A DNA stretch of 64,000 nucleotides from Helicobacter bilis (GTDB lineage: Bacteria; Campylobacterota; Campylobacteria; Campylobacterales; Helicobacteraceae), in assembly GCF_001999985.1 (NCBI RefSeq), contig NZ_CP019645.1, forward strand, positions 1,426,001 through 1,490,000. The letters run 5' to 3'. The notes under the pieces were generated by a model. The model saw only the letters and a program-made list of their open reading frames with translations, did no database searches and had not been told where the DNA came from. Below are positions 46,294-55,569 of the stretch, piece by piece. The position numbers and the translations under genes are program-made. Position 1 is the first letter of the stretch, and the number at the start of each line of letters is the position of its first letter.

Positions 46294-47409
46294 TTATTTT
46301 TTTATAAACTTGAAACATAACCATTCATCAATTTGCTTTTTTTCTAGTAGGGTTAGCTCTTTAAAACCTTCAAGTATTTTTGCTTCATGCTCTTGTAAAA
46401 TGCCAGATAAAATCAAGATTCCATCTTGTTTGAGATAAAATATTAAATCTTTTTTAAGCAGTAAAAGCACAGAGCTAACAATATTTGCACATATTACATC
46501 ATAGCTTTTTGGCACTTCAAATTGCTTTAAACTCTGCAAGCTACCCTGCCATATTTCTTTGTATAAAAGGTTGTTTATCGCAAAGTTTTTCTTACTTTGA
46601 TTGCAAGCTTCTATATCTGTATCACACGCATATATATTTGCATGCAGTTTTGCGGCAACAAGCGATAAAATGCCACTACCACAACCTACATCAAGCATGT
46701 TTTTATCGCTTAAGTCCAGTTTGCTAAGCAAGTCAATACACATAGCTGTTGTCGCATGGTGTCCGCTCCCAAAGCTAAGTGATGGATCAATGATTAGATT
46801 CTCATAATCCCTATTTTCTTCATGCCAACTTGGGCGGATATAGAATCTAGCGCATATAACAGGTTTTATACTTTGCTTGTATTCTGTAATCCAGTCTTTA
46901 TTTTGACATAAGAAAATATTTGCATTGATTGTAATTTGTGGAATCTTGGGGGTATATTTTGGGCTATTTTTACAAAAAAGTAAATGCTTTGCTTGTGCTT
47001 TTTTTAGCTTTTTATTTGCATGGGCTATAAGTTTCTTATTAAGAAAATCGCCTTTTTTCTCTTTTAAATTCCTTTGGGCTAGTAACTCTTTGGCTATAAA
47101 AGGCGTGTAAGAAGATTGTTTAAAATCATAATGGCATGAATGCAGATTCTGTGTTTCTCTCTGTGTTTTCATGATCTTTTTAGATGAAATAAGTGGTAGG
47201 TTATAAAGCATTATCTCATCTGTGTTTATATCAAAACTTTTTGCTATCTCTTGTATTTTTATATGTATTTCTTGCAAAATAGATTCTATCTCACTTTGAG
47301 ATTTATCTGTCCGCCAGATAAGCTTTTGTCCTTTAGAATCTAGTGATAGCATATTACTATCAAGCTGTTTTCCTTTTATCGTGTATGGCAATAGCTGATT
47401 ATCATTCAT
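46294..47409 (-). CDS. prmA: ribosomal protein L11 methyltransferase
   Basis: SAM-dependent methyltransferase trimethylating ribosomal protein L11. DPSLSFGSGHHATT is the PrmA substrate/SAM motif, followed by the class I motif MLDVGCGSGILSLVAA and VICANIV. At 371 residues it is about 40 longer than the H. pylori protein because of a Lys/Asn-rich insert around residues 95-165. Probably cotranscribed with ftsH. Confidence 0.92.
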   Translation of the reverse strand: MNDNQLLPYTIKGKQLDSNMLSLDSKGQKLIWRTDKSQSEIESILQEIHIKIQEIAKSFDINTDEIMLYNLPLISSKKIMKTQRETQNLHSCHYDFKQSSYTPFIAKELLAQRNLKEKKGDFLNKKLIAHANKKLKKAQAKHLLFCKNSPKYTPKIPQITINANIFLCQNKDWITEYKQSIKPVICARFYIRPSWHEENRDYENLIIDPSLSFGSGHHATTAMCIDLLSKLDLSDKNMLDVGCGSGILSLVAAKLHANIYACDTDIEACNQSKKNFAINNLLYKEIWQGSLQSLKQFEVPKSYDVICANIVSSVLLLLKKDLIFYLKQDGILILSGILQEHEAKILEGFKELTLLEKKQIDEWLCFKFIKK

Positions 47410-47452
47410 TGGAATCCTTTTTCTAGTCTTTAAAATGGGTAGTCAATGCGAA

Positions 47453-47458
47453 ATTATA
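47453..47458 (-). promoter_or_regulatory. putative -10 box for prmA-ftsH
   Basis: TATAAT on the minus strand, 44 bases before the prmA start. Confidence 0.45.
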
Positions 47459-47516
47459 ACAAAACAAAGCATGGATATAAATTTACACTACAAAGCAAAA
47501 ACCTATAAAAATACAT

Positions 47517-47522
47517 TATAAT
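47517..47522 (+). promoter_or_regulatory. putative -10 box for mqnC
   Basis: TATAAT in ACATTATAATTACG, 28 bases before the ATG. It is divergent from the prmA promoter within a 140-base region. Confidence 0.5.
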
Positions 47523-47549
47523 TACGCAATTTATACAAGCGAGAAAACA

Positions 47550-48602
47550 ATGACAAATAAGCGTTATACAGATTCTGAAATATTAGATCTCATGCAAAAT
47601 GCTTCTCTCAAAGAGTTAGGCAAAATGGCGTATGAAACTAAGAAGGCATTACACCCTGATAATATCACTTCATTCATTGTAGATAGGAATATTAACTATA
47701 CAAATATTTGCTGGGTGGATTGTAAATTTTGTGCGTTTAAGAGAAAGTTGGGGCAAGAGGGGGAATATATCTTAAGCTTTGATGAGATAGATTCTAAGAT
47801 TGATGAGCTTTTAGCTATTGGTGGCACACAGATTCTATTTCAAGGTGGGGTGCATCCTAAGCTAAAGATTGATTATTATGAGAATCTTGTAAAACACATT
47901 GCTGAAAAATATCCAAGCATTACGATACATGGATTTTCAGCGATTGAGATTAACTATATCGCAAAAATCTCAAAGCTAACAATACATGAAGTTTTAGTGC
48001 GTTTGCAAAAGGCTGGACTCTCTTCAATCCCGGGTGCTGGGGCAGAAATCCTTAGTGATTCTGTGCGTGATATTATCGCTCCTAAAAAACTTAGTGCTGA
48101 TGAGTGGATTATGGTGCATAGAGAAGCACATAAAATTGATATGAAAACTACTGCTACAATGATGTTTGGGAGTATAGAAAGAGATGAAGATATTATAGAG
48201 CATTGGCGTAGAGTAAGGGATTTGCAAGATGAGTTTGGTGGCTTTAGAGCGTTTATCTTATGGAGTTTTCAACCTTTAAATACGCCGCTTAGCGCTGAGT
48301 TTCCGCATTTACAAAAGGCGAGTTCAAATAGGTATTTGCGACTTTTAGCATGCAGTAGGTTATATCTTGATAATATTGCAAATATCCAAAGTAGTTGGGT
48401 AACGCAAGGTAGCCATATAGGGCAGTTAGCCCTTTTATTTGGTGCAAATGATCTGGGTAGCACTATGATGGAAGAAAATGTCGTCTCATCAGCTGGGGCA
48501 TGCTACTCTATGAGTAAAAATGAGATGATTAAGCTTATACAAGATATTGGCGAAATCCCTGCTAAACGAAACACAGCGTATGAAATGCTTGAGGTTTATT
48601 GA
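47550..48602 (+). CDS. mqnC: cyclic dehypoxanthinyl futalosine synthase
   Basis: Radical SAM enzyme of the futalosine menaquinone pathway, cyclising dehypoxanthine futalosine. The cluster motif C-x3-C-x2-C is in NICWVDCKFCAFKR (about residues 53-66), followed by GGTQILFQGGVHP and the MqnC-specific C-terminus (GANDLGSTMMEENVVSSAG). At 350 residues the length is normal. Menaquinone made here is the electron acceptor for the Nuo complex of this window. Confidence 0.95.
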   Translation: MTNKRYTDSEILDLMQNASLKELGKMAYETKKALHPDNITSFIVDRNINYTNICWVDCKFCAFKRKLGQEGEYILSFDEIDSKIDELLAIGGTQILFQGGVHPKLKIDYYENLVKHIAEKYPSITIHGFSAIEINYIAKISKLTIHEVLVRLQKAGLSSIPGAGAEILSDSVRDIIAPKKLSADEWIMVHREAHKIDMKTTATMMFGSIERDEDIIEHWRRVRDLQDEFGGFRAFILWSFQPLNTPLSAEFPHLQKASSNRYLRLLACSRLYLDNIANIQSSWVTQGSHIGQLALLFGANDLGSTMMEENVVSSAGACYSMSKNEMIKLIQDIGEIPAKRNTAYEMLEVY

Positions 48603-48649
48603 GTAATTGATTCTGAGATGTTTGATAGGCATTAGAATCTAAATTTCGT

Positions 48650-48943
48650 TTATTTTTCACATATATCATACCAGTAATCACCGCCAGTTATATTTTGATT
48701 TATTTCATTAGCCAATCTTGTAAGATGTGCATTTGTAAAGGCTTTGCCATTAGCACATTTTCCACTGATTAGTTTGCTATTTTGTGCGTTTGCTTGCCAG
48801 ATTAGCCTGTTTCCTTTATAATAAACTTTTACAATGCCATTGATTTTACTATTTGTGTATGGCATTTTCGAAAATATATCTCCGCTTCGACAATAGTGTT
48901 TGTCAACGCCATCCTTTTTTTCATTTTCTCTCCTTGCTACCAC
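48650..48943 (-). pseudogene. MORN/YwqK-type protein remnant
   Basis: The frame reads GDIFSKMPYTNSKINGIVKVYYKGNRLIWQ... and ends CANGKAFTNAHLTRLANEI, matching the last repeats and C-terminus of the MORN protein at 21949-22500 (CTNGKQFTSEQLARIQ). Only one to two repeats remain. A good AAGGAG with an ATG (48925) sits before an A7 run, but from that ATG the frame is wrong for the repeat. A shortened gene disrupted near its start is the simplest reading; an intact small protein from ATG 48943 cannot be excluded. Confidence 0.5.
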
Positions 48944-49742
48944 CTAAAATATATTGTATTGGCTTACCTTTTGCCCTATTCATTAAAAACCCAATCCACT
49001 CATTATTGTTATTATATAGCGTTTTTAGTGGTAGATATATATGTTGCTTGGAATATTCATCAAGCTTTACTTCTTCAAACTTTTTTAGTTTTTGTTGTGT
49101 GTATTTTGGGACTTTTAATTGATCTTTGTTGTGTTCATCTGTTTTATAAATCTTTGCTAAATAGTTAGAATCTGTTTCATATACAATGCCTTCCCCACCT
49201 TTTGCTAATTCTTTTGTAAGCTTTATGGCGACCGGTTTGTTCTTGTCTTTATAATGTATTGTTTCATTAAGTGCCGGAATGTTCCCCTTTATTTTTATTT
49301 TGTCTGTATTTAGTTTTTTTGTTTGTGTTCTATGTGTTTGCGATTTAGTTTTGCCTTTATTAAAGAAACTAAAATCCTTTTTGCCGAAAAATACCGCCGT
49401 CTTTTTACGCCTTAATACTTGATTACCCGTTATAATATCGCCAACTATGACTAAAATCTTTTTGTTTTTATTTGCAAGTATGGCTTCATTTATAGTATTA
49501 TATTCTTGACTAACTACAATGTATTTTTGTATTCCAAAATATTTTTTGTAGATTCTAGGATCTCCTTGTAATTTTTCAAATATGCTATATGGTAAATAAA
49601 TTCTCTTTTTGAGTTTTTTCAAAATTGGTTCTAAAACCAAATCATACTCATTATCAAAGGATATTTTGGCAAGTGAATATCCATCAATAAGCAATAAATC
49701 ATGCTGAATAAAAAGTGATTCTAAGTCGAGTTTCTGAGACAT
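48921..49742 (-). CDS. PIN-like domain fused to a truncated protein-kinase N-lobe
   Basis: Residues about 1-120 look like a PIN nuclease fold (LLIDGYSLAK with an early Asp, IYLPYSIFEKLQG, VIVGDIITG). A Lys-rich linker leads to a kinase N-lobe at about 180-262: KELAKGGEGIVYETDSNYLAKIYK contains a glycine-rich loop and the ATP-binding lysine, then a hinge-like WIGFLMNRAKGKPI. The catalytic loop (HxD) and DFG are missing because the frame ends just after the hinge. ATG 49742 (MSQKLDLESLF) is favoured; frame continues to 49811 without a clear ribosome-binding site. Similar PIN/kinase combinations occur in stress-response gene clusters, but the present copy is unlikely to be an active kinase. Confidence 0.6.
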   Translation of the reverse strand: MSQKLDLESLFIQHDLLLIDGYSLAKISFDNEYDLVLEPILKKLKKRIYLPYSIFEKLQGDPRIYKKYFGIQKYIVVSQEYNTINEAILANKNKKILVIVGDIITGNQVLRRKKTAVFFGKKDFSFFNKGKTKSQTHRTQTKKLNTDKIKIKGNIPALNETIHYKDKNKPVAIKLTKELAKGGEGIVYETDSNYLAKIYKTDEHNKDQLKVPKYTQQKLKKFEEVKLDEYSKQHIYLPLKTLYNNNNEWIGFLMNRAKGKPIQYILGGSKERK

Positions 49743-49912
49743 GATGTAAGATATTATGAGAAAACTCAAGTTAAATTCGGCCCTTGGATTGCACCACAAA
49801 CACATTAACAAACCAAATGTCTCGACTTAGAACTTGAAATGTAAAATATAAAGTCAAATGTATTGCAAATGCTCACATTGGTCAAACAGTTATCAATAAA
49901 ATCCACCCTTTA

Positions 49913-49918
49913 TATAAT
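49913..49918 (+). promoter_or_regulatory. putative -10 box for metK
   Basis: TATAAT in TATATAATAAAAAA, about 84 bases before the metK ATG. Confidence 0.4.
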
Positions 49919-50001
49919 AAAAAATCAAAATTACAATATGTAGTTTAACTTTTTGTGTTAGCATTTTGCTTTACAAAAATTCAAAATTACAAGGTGAGTT
50001 T

Positions 50002-51162
50002 ATGAAAAAATCATTTCTTTTCACTTCAGAATCTGTAACTGAAGGACATCCAGACAAAATGGCAGACCAAATCAGTGATGCGGTGCTTGACTACATCATT
50101 GAGCGGGATAAAAATGCGCGTGTAGCGTGTGAGACGCTTGTAAGCAATGGCTTTTGTGTCATCGCAGGCGAGCTAAAGACAAGCGTATATGCCCCTATGC
50201 AAGAAATCGCTAGAAAAGTCGTGCAAGAAATCGGCTACACAGACGCGCTTTATGGCTTTGACTACCGCAGCGCAGCAGTGCTAAATGGCATTGGTGAGCA
50301 AAGCCCAGATATTAATCAAGGCGTAGATAGAGCCGATGGCGAGATAGGTGCGGGCGATCAAGGGCTTATGTTTGGCTATGCCTGCCGTGAGACGCCTTCT
50401 CTTATGCCCCTACCCATTTGGCTCTCTCACCGCATTACAGAGGGCTTAGCAGTAAAACGCAAAGATGGCACGCTACCTTTTTTACGCCCAGATGGCAAGT
50501 CTCAAGTTACTGTGCGTTATGAAGATGGCAAACCTGTAAGTATTGATACAATCGTTATCTCAACGCAGCACAGCCCAGAGACACAGCAAAGCCATTTGAA
50601 AGATTCAGTCATTGAAGAAATCGTGCAAAAGGTAATCCCACAAGAGTATTTAAACGATAATATCCGCTATTTTGTCAATCCCACAGGCAAATTTGTCATC
50701 GGCGGACCACAAGGCGATGCAGGGCTAACCGGACGAAAAATCATCGTGGATACTTATGGCGGGAGCTGTCCGCACGGAGGTGGGGCATTTAGCGGGAAAG
50801 ACCCTAGCAAAGTAGATAGAAGTGCGGCGTATGCAGCACGATATGTGGCGAAAAATCTTGTCGCAAGTGGCGTGTGTGATAAAGCGGTGGTGCAGGTAGC
50901 CTATGCGATTGGCGTGGTAGAGCCTGTATCAATCCTTGTAGATACGCAAGGCACAGGCAAGGTGGAAGATTCTGTGCTGACAGAATGCGTGAAAAAGGTC
51001 TTTAGACTTACACCTAAGGGCATTATAGAATCTTTAGATTTGCTACGCCCCATCTATCGCAAAACTGCGGCGTATGGACACTTTGGACGAGAGTTGCCGG
51101 AATTTTCTTGGGAGAAAACGGATAAAGTTGAAGAAATTAGAGAGTTTTGTGGAATGAAGTAG
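50002..51162 (+). CDS. metK: S-adenosylmethionine synthetase
   Basis: Makes SAM from methionine and ATP; supplies CmoB, PrmA and the radical SAM enzymes here. Motifs [33 protein letters not shown] and [20 protein letters not shown] are intact. ATG 50002 has AAGGTGAG upstream; the frame extends to 49966 but the family start is [11 protein letters not shown]. The coding sequence is visibly richer in G+C and uses GCG, GGC, GTG and CGC far more than its neighbours, unlike rpsB, tsf or nusA of similar expression. This suggests replacement by a transferred allele. Confidence 0.96.
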   Translation: MKKSFLFTSESVTEGHPDKMADQISDAVLDYIIERDKNARVACETLVSNGFCVIAGELKTSVYAPMQEIARKVVQEIGYTDALYGFDYRSAAVLNGIGEQSPDINQGVDRADGEIGAGDQGLMFGYACRETPSLMPLPIWLSHRITEGLAVKRKDGTLPFLRPDGKSQVTVRYEDGKPVSIDTIVISTQHSPETQQSHLKDSVIEEIVQKVIPQEYLNDNIRYFVNPTGKFVIGGPQGDAGLTGRKIIVDTYGGSCPHGGGAFSGKDPSKVDRSAAYAARYVAKNLVASGVCDKAVVQVAYAIGVVEPVSILVDTQGTGKVEDSVLTECVKKVFRLTPKGIIESLDLLRPIYRKTAAYGHFGRELPEFSWEKTDKVEEIREFCGMK

Positions 51163-51294
51163 AAAGCAGTTTAGAATCTTGTTGCTTTTACTAAGTTTAT
51201 TCAAATGTAGTATTTTGAGAAACATTATTACAAACAAAAAGCTAAAATTTATTAGTTTTTATGGAATCTAGTTTGTATAGCAAATGCCAATTAA

Positions 51295-52176
51295 CTAGAT
51301 TCTATATTTGCAAAGATTTGTGGTGTGTAATTTATAGAATCTATACTCTAGCGTTTTGTATTTTGTAAAATTATCATTATGTTTATGTATATCTAAATCA
51401 TTAAATAAGGCTTTATTGCTATATATAACAAAGTCTTTTAAATCTTTTTCAAGTATTGCTTTATGGTGTTTTGTTTTAGGTAATTTAAATATTATCTTAT
51501 ATTTAATCCTATCACATACACTATACTCTATGTAATCATAAGCTATGCAATAATCAAATACACGCTTTAACGCCCTGTATAGTTGGTAACATATATTTAA
51601 TTTTTTTCTTACTTGATAGCTTTGCAAAAACTCTAAAATATCATTTTTAGTAATATCTTGTATTAGCTTATTACCAAACACTTTTAAAAGCGGCTTTGAT
51701 TGGTGTATATATTGCTTTTTTGTAGTTTCTCTTATGCTTTGTTTTTCTATCCATTCATTAAATACATGCTTAAAAGTAAGCTTTGCATTTTTATCTTTAT
51801 CTTGCATGTATTGCAAGTAGTCTTTAAGGCTTAATCCTTTTTCTTTAAATTCTAAGCTTTGCAATATAGAATTATATTCTGTTGTTATATCCCTTGCTTT
51901 ATCAAGGCTTATATGTGGATATTGTCCTATTGTAAGCTTATATATTCTATTGCTAGATTTATATTTAAATATAAAAGCCTTAGATATGCCCTGCTTGTTT
52001 TGTCTTAAGTAAAGATATAAACCCTTGCAAGTGCTATCACTTACTAATAAATCTTTACTTGTATTATTTGCATTACTTGCTTTGTTATTAGCATTAGCTT
52101 TATTACTTGCTTTGTTAATGCTATTTTCAAAGATTGTTATAACCCTTTTTATATCATGTAGTGTTGTATATTGCAT
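51295..52176 (-). pseudogene. tyrosine-type integrase fragment (catalytic domain missing)
   Basis: The N-terminal part resembles P4-type integrases: arm-binding segment (LYLYLRQNKQGISKAFIFKYK...YKLTIGQYPHISLDKARD) near residues 48-95, and SAM-like core-binding domain (TFKHVFNEWIEKQSIRETTKKQY...LLKVFG) near 130-225. The product ends after about 293 residues without the catalytic R...HxxR...Y residues. ATG 52176 is preceded by AAGGAATGA; the frame also includes ATG 52185. Probable relic of an integrated element. Confidence 0.72.
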
Positions 52177-52189
52177 GTTTATCATTCCT

Positions 52190-53330
52190 TATAAAATAGT
52201 GTTTGTTATCTACTTTATAAAGTATGTTTAGTAGTGTTTGCATGTAAGGTTATTATGTTTTGCAAGTGTATTAATGTTTTTGCATTGCATACTAAGAGCC
52301 GAGCATAACAAGCTTATAACCTCATCATGTAATATATTTGCTTAATGTTGAGGTTAGCAAAGCATAACACATAACATAAAAAGTAACATATAAAGCAAGT
52401 ATTGCATACATATATACTTTAAATGCTTTATATGTTTTAAATTATGTTATAATCCTTACATGCTTAACGCATATAAACTACACTTAAGCATATAATGTAA
52501 CTTTTTGCATTTACGCATTATATGCCCCTTTAAAGCTTACAAATCCCTTTTATTTCAAATCTTACAAAGTATCAAATATAAATTACATAACACATTTAAT
52601 AATCTTGTATTGCTTAATGCTTATGCTTTGTTTTGCATTGCAATTACTTTATAAGCCTTTGCATGTATATTAATGCCTTGCTTAGTATGTGTAACTAATT
52701 GCTTTATATTGTTTTGCTTAGTTTGCATTGTATGCCACACATAAAAGTATATGTAAGCCTTTGCATGTGTTAAGCATTAATATTGCATACTAGCATATAC
52801 ATTACACACATAATAACATTAATGCTTATGCGTGTTTTCACAAATACAAATAAAGCTTTTACAAATTACAAAGTATATAAAACACTTGATACAAAATAAT
52901 TTTTAAAGCGTTACAAATTAATTAATACTTTGATACAAATTAAAATTACACAAGCAAATAATGCTTTAATTTTTGCATTCTTTACTTAATGGATTTTATA
53001 AGCTTTTATTGTGTAGTTTTATATGCTTTATTAGCACATAAAACATACTTTAATATGTAGTAATGTTTTTGTGTATCCTTTTGTGTATCCTTTTTTAGAA
53101 TACATTCAAAAATACACATAAGATACAAACAAAAAAACATCGAGTGGAAGTAAAAAAAAGGAATTATAACATATAAGCATATTATAAAACACTTATGCAA
53201 AAAACCCTTTATATAAGGCTTTTATGTGTTTGTGTGTTTTTGAGTTAGTGATTAAGTGTTTTTTTGAGTTGCTAAGTGAATATAAAAACATATATTTTAT
53301 TTTAAGTTTATTTTATAGAGAAATAATGTA
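52190..53330. other. non-coding AT-rich region saturated with GCAT/ATGC words
   Basis: More than 1.1 kb without a credible gene. I count 26 GCAT/ATGC tetramers between 52240 and 52840, about nine times expectation for this base composition. Direct repeats include TAAGCCTTTGCATGT (52652-52666 and 52754-52768), TTAATGCTTATGC (twice) and TTTTGTGTATCC in tandem (about 53067-53090). It adjoins the integrase start, so it may be the att/replication or regulatory end of the lost element. Confidence 0.6.
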
Positions 53331-53366
53331 AAATTTGACAGAATATTTCGGCAAAAGTGGGGTTTT

Positions 53367-54053
53367 ATGCGTTTTGTATTCTTTGTGATGGCTACATTTT
53401 CTGTGTGTTTTGCAAATATACTAGATTCCATACGCACAGAACACCCAAAGAATTTCAGCAAAGAGACTTGGGAAGTCCATACGCAACAATGCCTTAATAA
53501 AAATGCAGAATCATGTAAAATCGTCATTGAAATCGGCTTAAAAACCCTAGATGAATGCAAAGCAAAAAATGAATGTAGCGTGATAGGCGAAATATTTTTA
53601 TATGCAGATTCTATAAAACGAGCAATGTCTTATTTTGAAAAAGCATGTGATAAAAAAGATATGAATGGTTGCTACTTTATCGGCTTATATAAAGCACAGA
53701 ATAATAATTTTGTAGAGGCAATGCCATATTTTGAAAAAGCATGTGATAAAAAACACGCCCCATCATGTTTTATGAATGCCAACTTTTATGAGCATGGCAA
53801 AGGTGTAAGACAAGACTATGAAAAAGCCGCTACACTCTATAAAAAATCATGTAAATTAAAGTATCCTAATGCCTGTTTCACACTTGGCAACTTACATGAA
53901 GCAGGAAAAGCCTTAGCACATAATCTATCGCTTGCAAAAGAGTTTTATGGCAAGGCATGCGATATGGGTATGCAAAAAGGTTGTGATTCCTACAAAGAGC
54001 TCAATCAATCTGGAATCCCCTCACTTTATCAGGATAAAAATGTGTTTGATTAA
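53367..54053 (+). CDS. Sel1-repeat cysteine-rich (Hcp-like) secreted protein
   Basis: Signal peptide (residues 1-16, ending VCFA), then Sel1/TPR-like repeats of about 36 residues, each with paired cysteines: AMSYFEKACDKKDMNGCYFIGL, AMPYFEKACDKKHAPSCFMNA, AATLYKKSCKLKYPNACFTLGN, AKEFYGKACDMGMQKGCDSY. This is the pattern of Helicobacter cysteine-rich proteins, exported proteins that can trigger host cytokines. At 228 residues it has about five repeats. Bordered by accessory DNA on the left. Confidence 0.85.
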   Translation: MRFVFFVMATFSVCFANILDSIRTEHPKNFSKETWEVHTQQCLNKNAESCKIVIEIGLKTLDECKAKNECSVIGEIFLYADSIKRAMSYFEKACDKKDMNGCYFIGLYKAQNNNFVEAMPYFEKACDKKHAPSCFMNANFYEHGKGVRQDYEKAATLYKKSCKLKYPNACFTLGNLHEAGKALAHNLSLAKEFYGKACDMGMQKGCDSYKELNQSGIPSLYQDKNVFD

Positions 54054-54273
54054 GAACCATTGAGTAACAATGTGATGTGATGGATTGTAAAATACTGAAT
54101 CCGTATTTCATTTTTTGATTTCTGATTTGTTTAAATTAATGCGTAATCTAGCCTCATAGATTTTTATAACCCTCCCCCATAATATTGATAAATGATGTTT
54201 AATTGCTCTTTGTTGCAGAGTCTTGCTAAACTAGGCTTTACTAAGATTATATTCATATAAAAGCAAACTAGTT

Positions 54274-54885
54274 TTATAGTATTTTTGCTAAATGCTCTTG
54301 TAGTTGTAAGATTTTGTTTTTATTGGCAAAAAAGCTATTTGTGTTTGCGATTAGATAGGCGCTTGATTCCATGATGACTTCATCTATTTGTAGATTATTT
54401 TGCTTCATGGTGCTGCCTGTTTCCACTATATCTACGATTCCATCTGCAAGATTGACTAATGGGGCAAGCTCTATCGAGCCATAAAGTTTTATAACATCAA
54501 CGGCGATAGCACGGGCAGAAAAGAAGTTTTGGGTAATGTTTGTCATTTTTGTAGCGATTTTTATGCGGGGTTTGAGATAGTTTATAGGTTTGCCACATTC
54601 ACTCCCAAGTACGACTTTGCATTTACCGATTTGAAGATTTAATAGCCTTGCGACATCAATATCTTTGTGTTCTTCAAGCACATCAAGCCCTACGACGCCT
54701 AAGTCTGCTGCTCCATAATGCACATAGGTTGGCACATCTTGATTTCTCACAAGTAAAAATGTGAAATTCTCATCTTTTAAAACGAGTTTTCTGTCATCAA
54801 ATTGTATTTTTTTATTGAGAATCTTTGCAAAAAGCGATAAGGTCTCATCTGCTATTCTTCCCTTTGGAAGTGCGATCGTAAGCAT
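54274..54885 (-). CDS. hisG: ATP phosphoribosyltransferase, short form
   Basis: First enzyme of histidine synthesis, joining ATP and PRPP. LPKGRI at residues 5-10 and the PRPP-binding DIVETGSTMKQNNL near residue 148 are present. At 203 residues this is the short HisG form, which in known systems needs the regulatory subunit HisZ; no hisZ or other his gene lies in the window. It begins ten bases after coaX and is the last gene of the group. Confidence 0.92.
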   Translation of the reverse strand: MLTIALPKGRIADETLSLFAKILNKKIQFDDRKLVLKDENFTFLLVRNQDVPTYVHYGAADLGVVGLDVLEEHKDIDVARLLNLQIGKCKVVLGSECGKPINYLKPRIKIATKMTNITQNFFSARAIAVDVIKLYGSIELAPLVNLADGIVDIVETGSTMKQNNLQIDEVIMESSAYLIANTNSFFANKNKILQLQEHLAKIL

Positions 54886-54895
54886 ATATGTCCTT

Positions 54896-55531
54896 TTAAA
54901 TTATATTATTTTCTTTTAGGGCTTGTTGCATACCTTTGAAAATCAAGGTATTATCAAATATGCTGTTTTCAAAATATTTAGCAAAAAATTTACCATCACC
55001 ACCTGTAAAATACATTTTTTTGGTTTGTGTAGTATGCTTTAGCATGAGTATGATGCTTTTTAAGATTCCAAAGCTTATTGCCTCTTTTGTGCTGCGTGGT
55101 GGTGCGTATAGATTCACACTTAAATCAAGTGGGACATGTAGGGCAGGGGATATACACTGATAGAGATGCTGATATGAGCTTATGCCGGGCAGAATGTAGC
55201 CACCTACATGCTGATTATCCTCCATAATATCAATAGTGATAGCACTTCCTGCATCAACGATTACCCCATTGCTAATGGCTTTACATGCTGCTTTTCTATC
55301 AATCCCTAAGCCTTGATATACGCCTTGTAGCTGTATGAATTTTTCAAGATTAATGCAAGTTTTATGAGAATCTAATAGCTTTTTTTCAAAGTTTGGATTT
55401 ACGCTAATGTAGTAGATTGGAATATGAGGCTTTTTTAGAGAAATATTATTTGGATTCTCTCGCCAGATTCTACCTGCATAATAAAAATGCAAAAAAGAAT
55501 TGCCTATATCACATAAAACAATGCTTGCCAT
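54896..55531 (-). CDS. coaX: type III pantothenate kinase
   Basis: First step of coenzyme A synthesis. ASKHA-fold phosphate motif CDIGNSFLHF (residues 7-16), VYQGLGIDRKAACKAI, VDAGSAITIDIM and GGYILPGI match H. pylori CoaX over the whole length. The protein has 211 residues. Cotranscribed with hisG downstream and the lipoprotein upstream. Confidence 0.94.
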   Translation of the reverse strand: MASIVLCDIGNSFLHFYYAGRIWRENPNNISLKKPHIPIYYISVNPNFEKKLLDSHKTCINLEKFIQLQGVYQGLGIDRKAACKAISNGVIVDAGSAITIDIMEDNQHVGGYILPGISSYQHLYQCISPALHVPLDLSVNLYAPPRSTKEAISFGILKSIILMLKHTTQTKKMYFTGGDGKFFAKYFENSIFDNTLIFKGMQQALKENNII

Positions 55532-55569
55532 TACAAACCTCCTTTCCTTACAGCTCTTTTAAATAAGAT

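Noticed and set aside
53006-53200. 64-codon minus-strand frame rich in Phe, Tyr and Cys
   Set aside because: Lies in the GCAT-word low-complexity region and includes the tandem TTTTGTGTATCC repeat; hydrophobicity follows from T-rich DNA.
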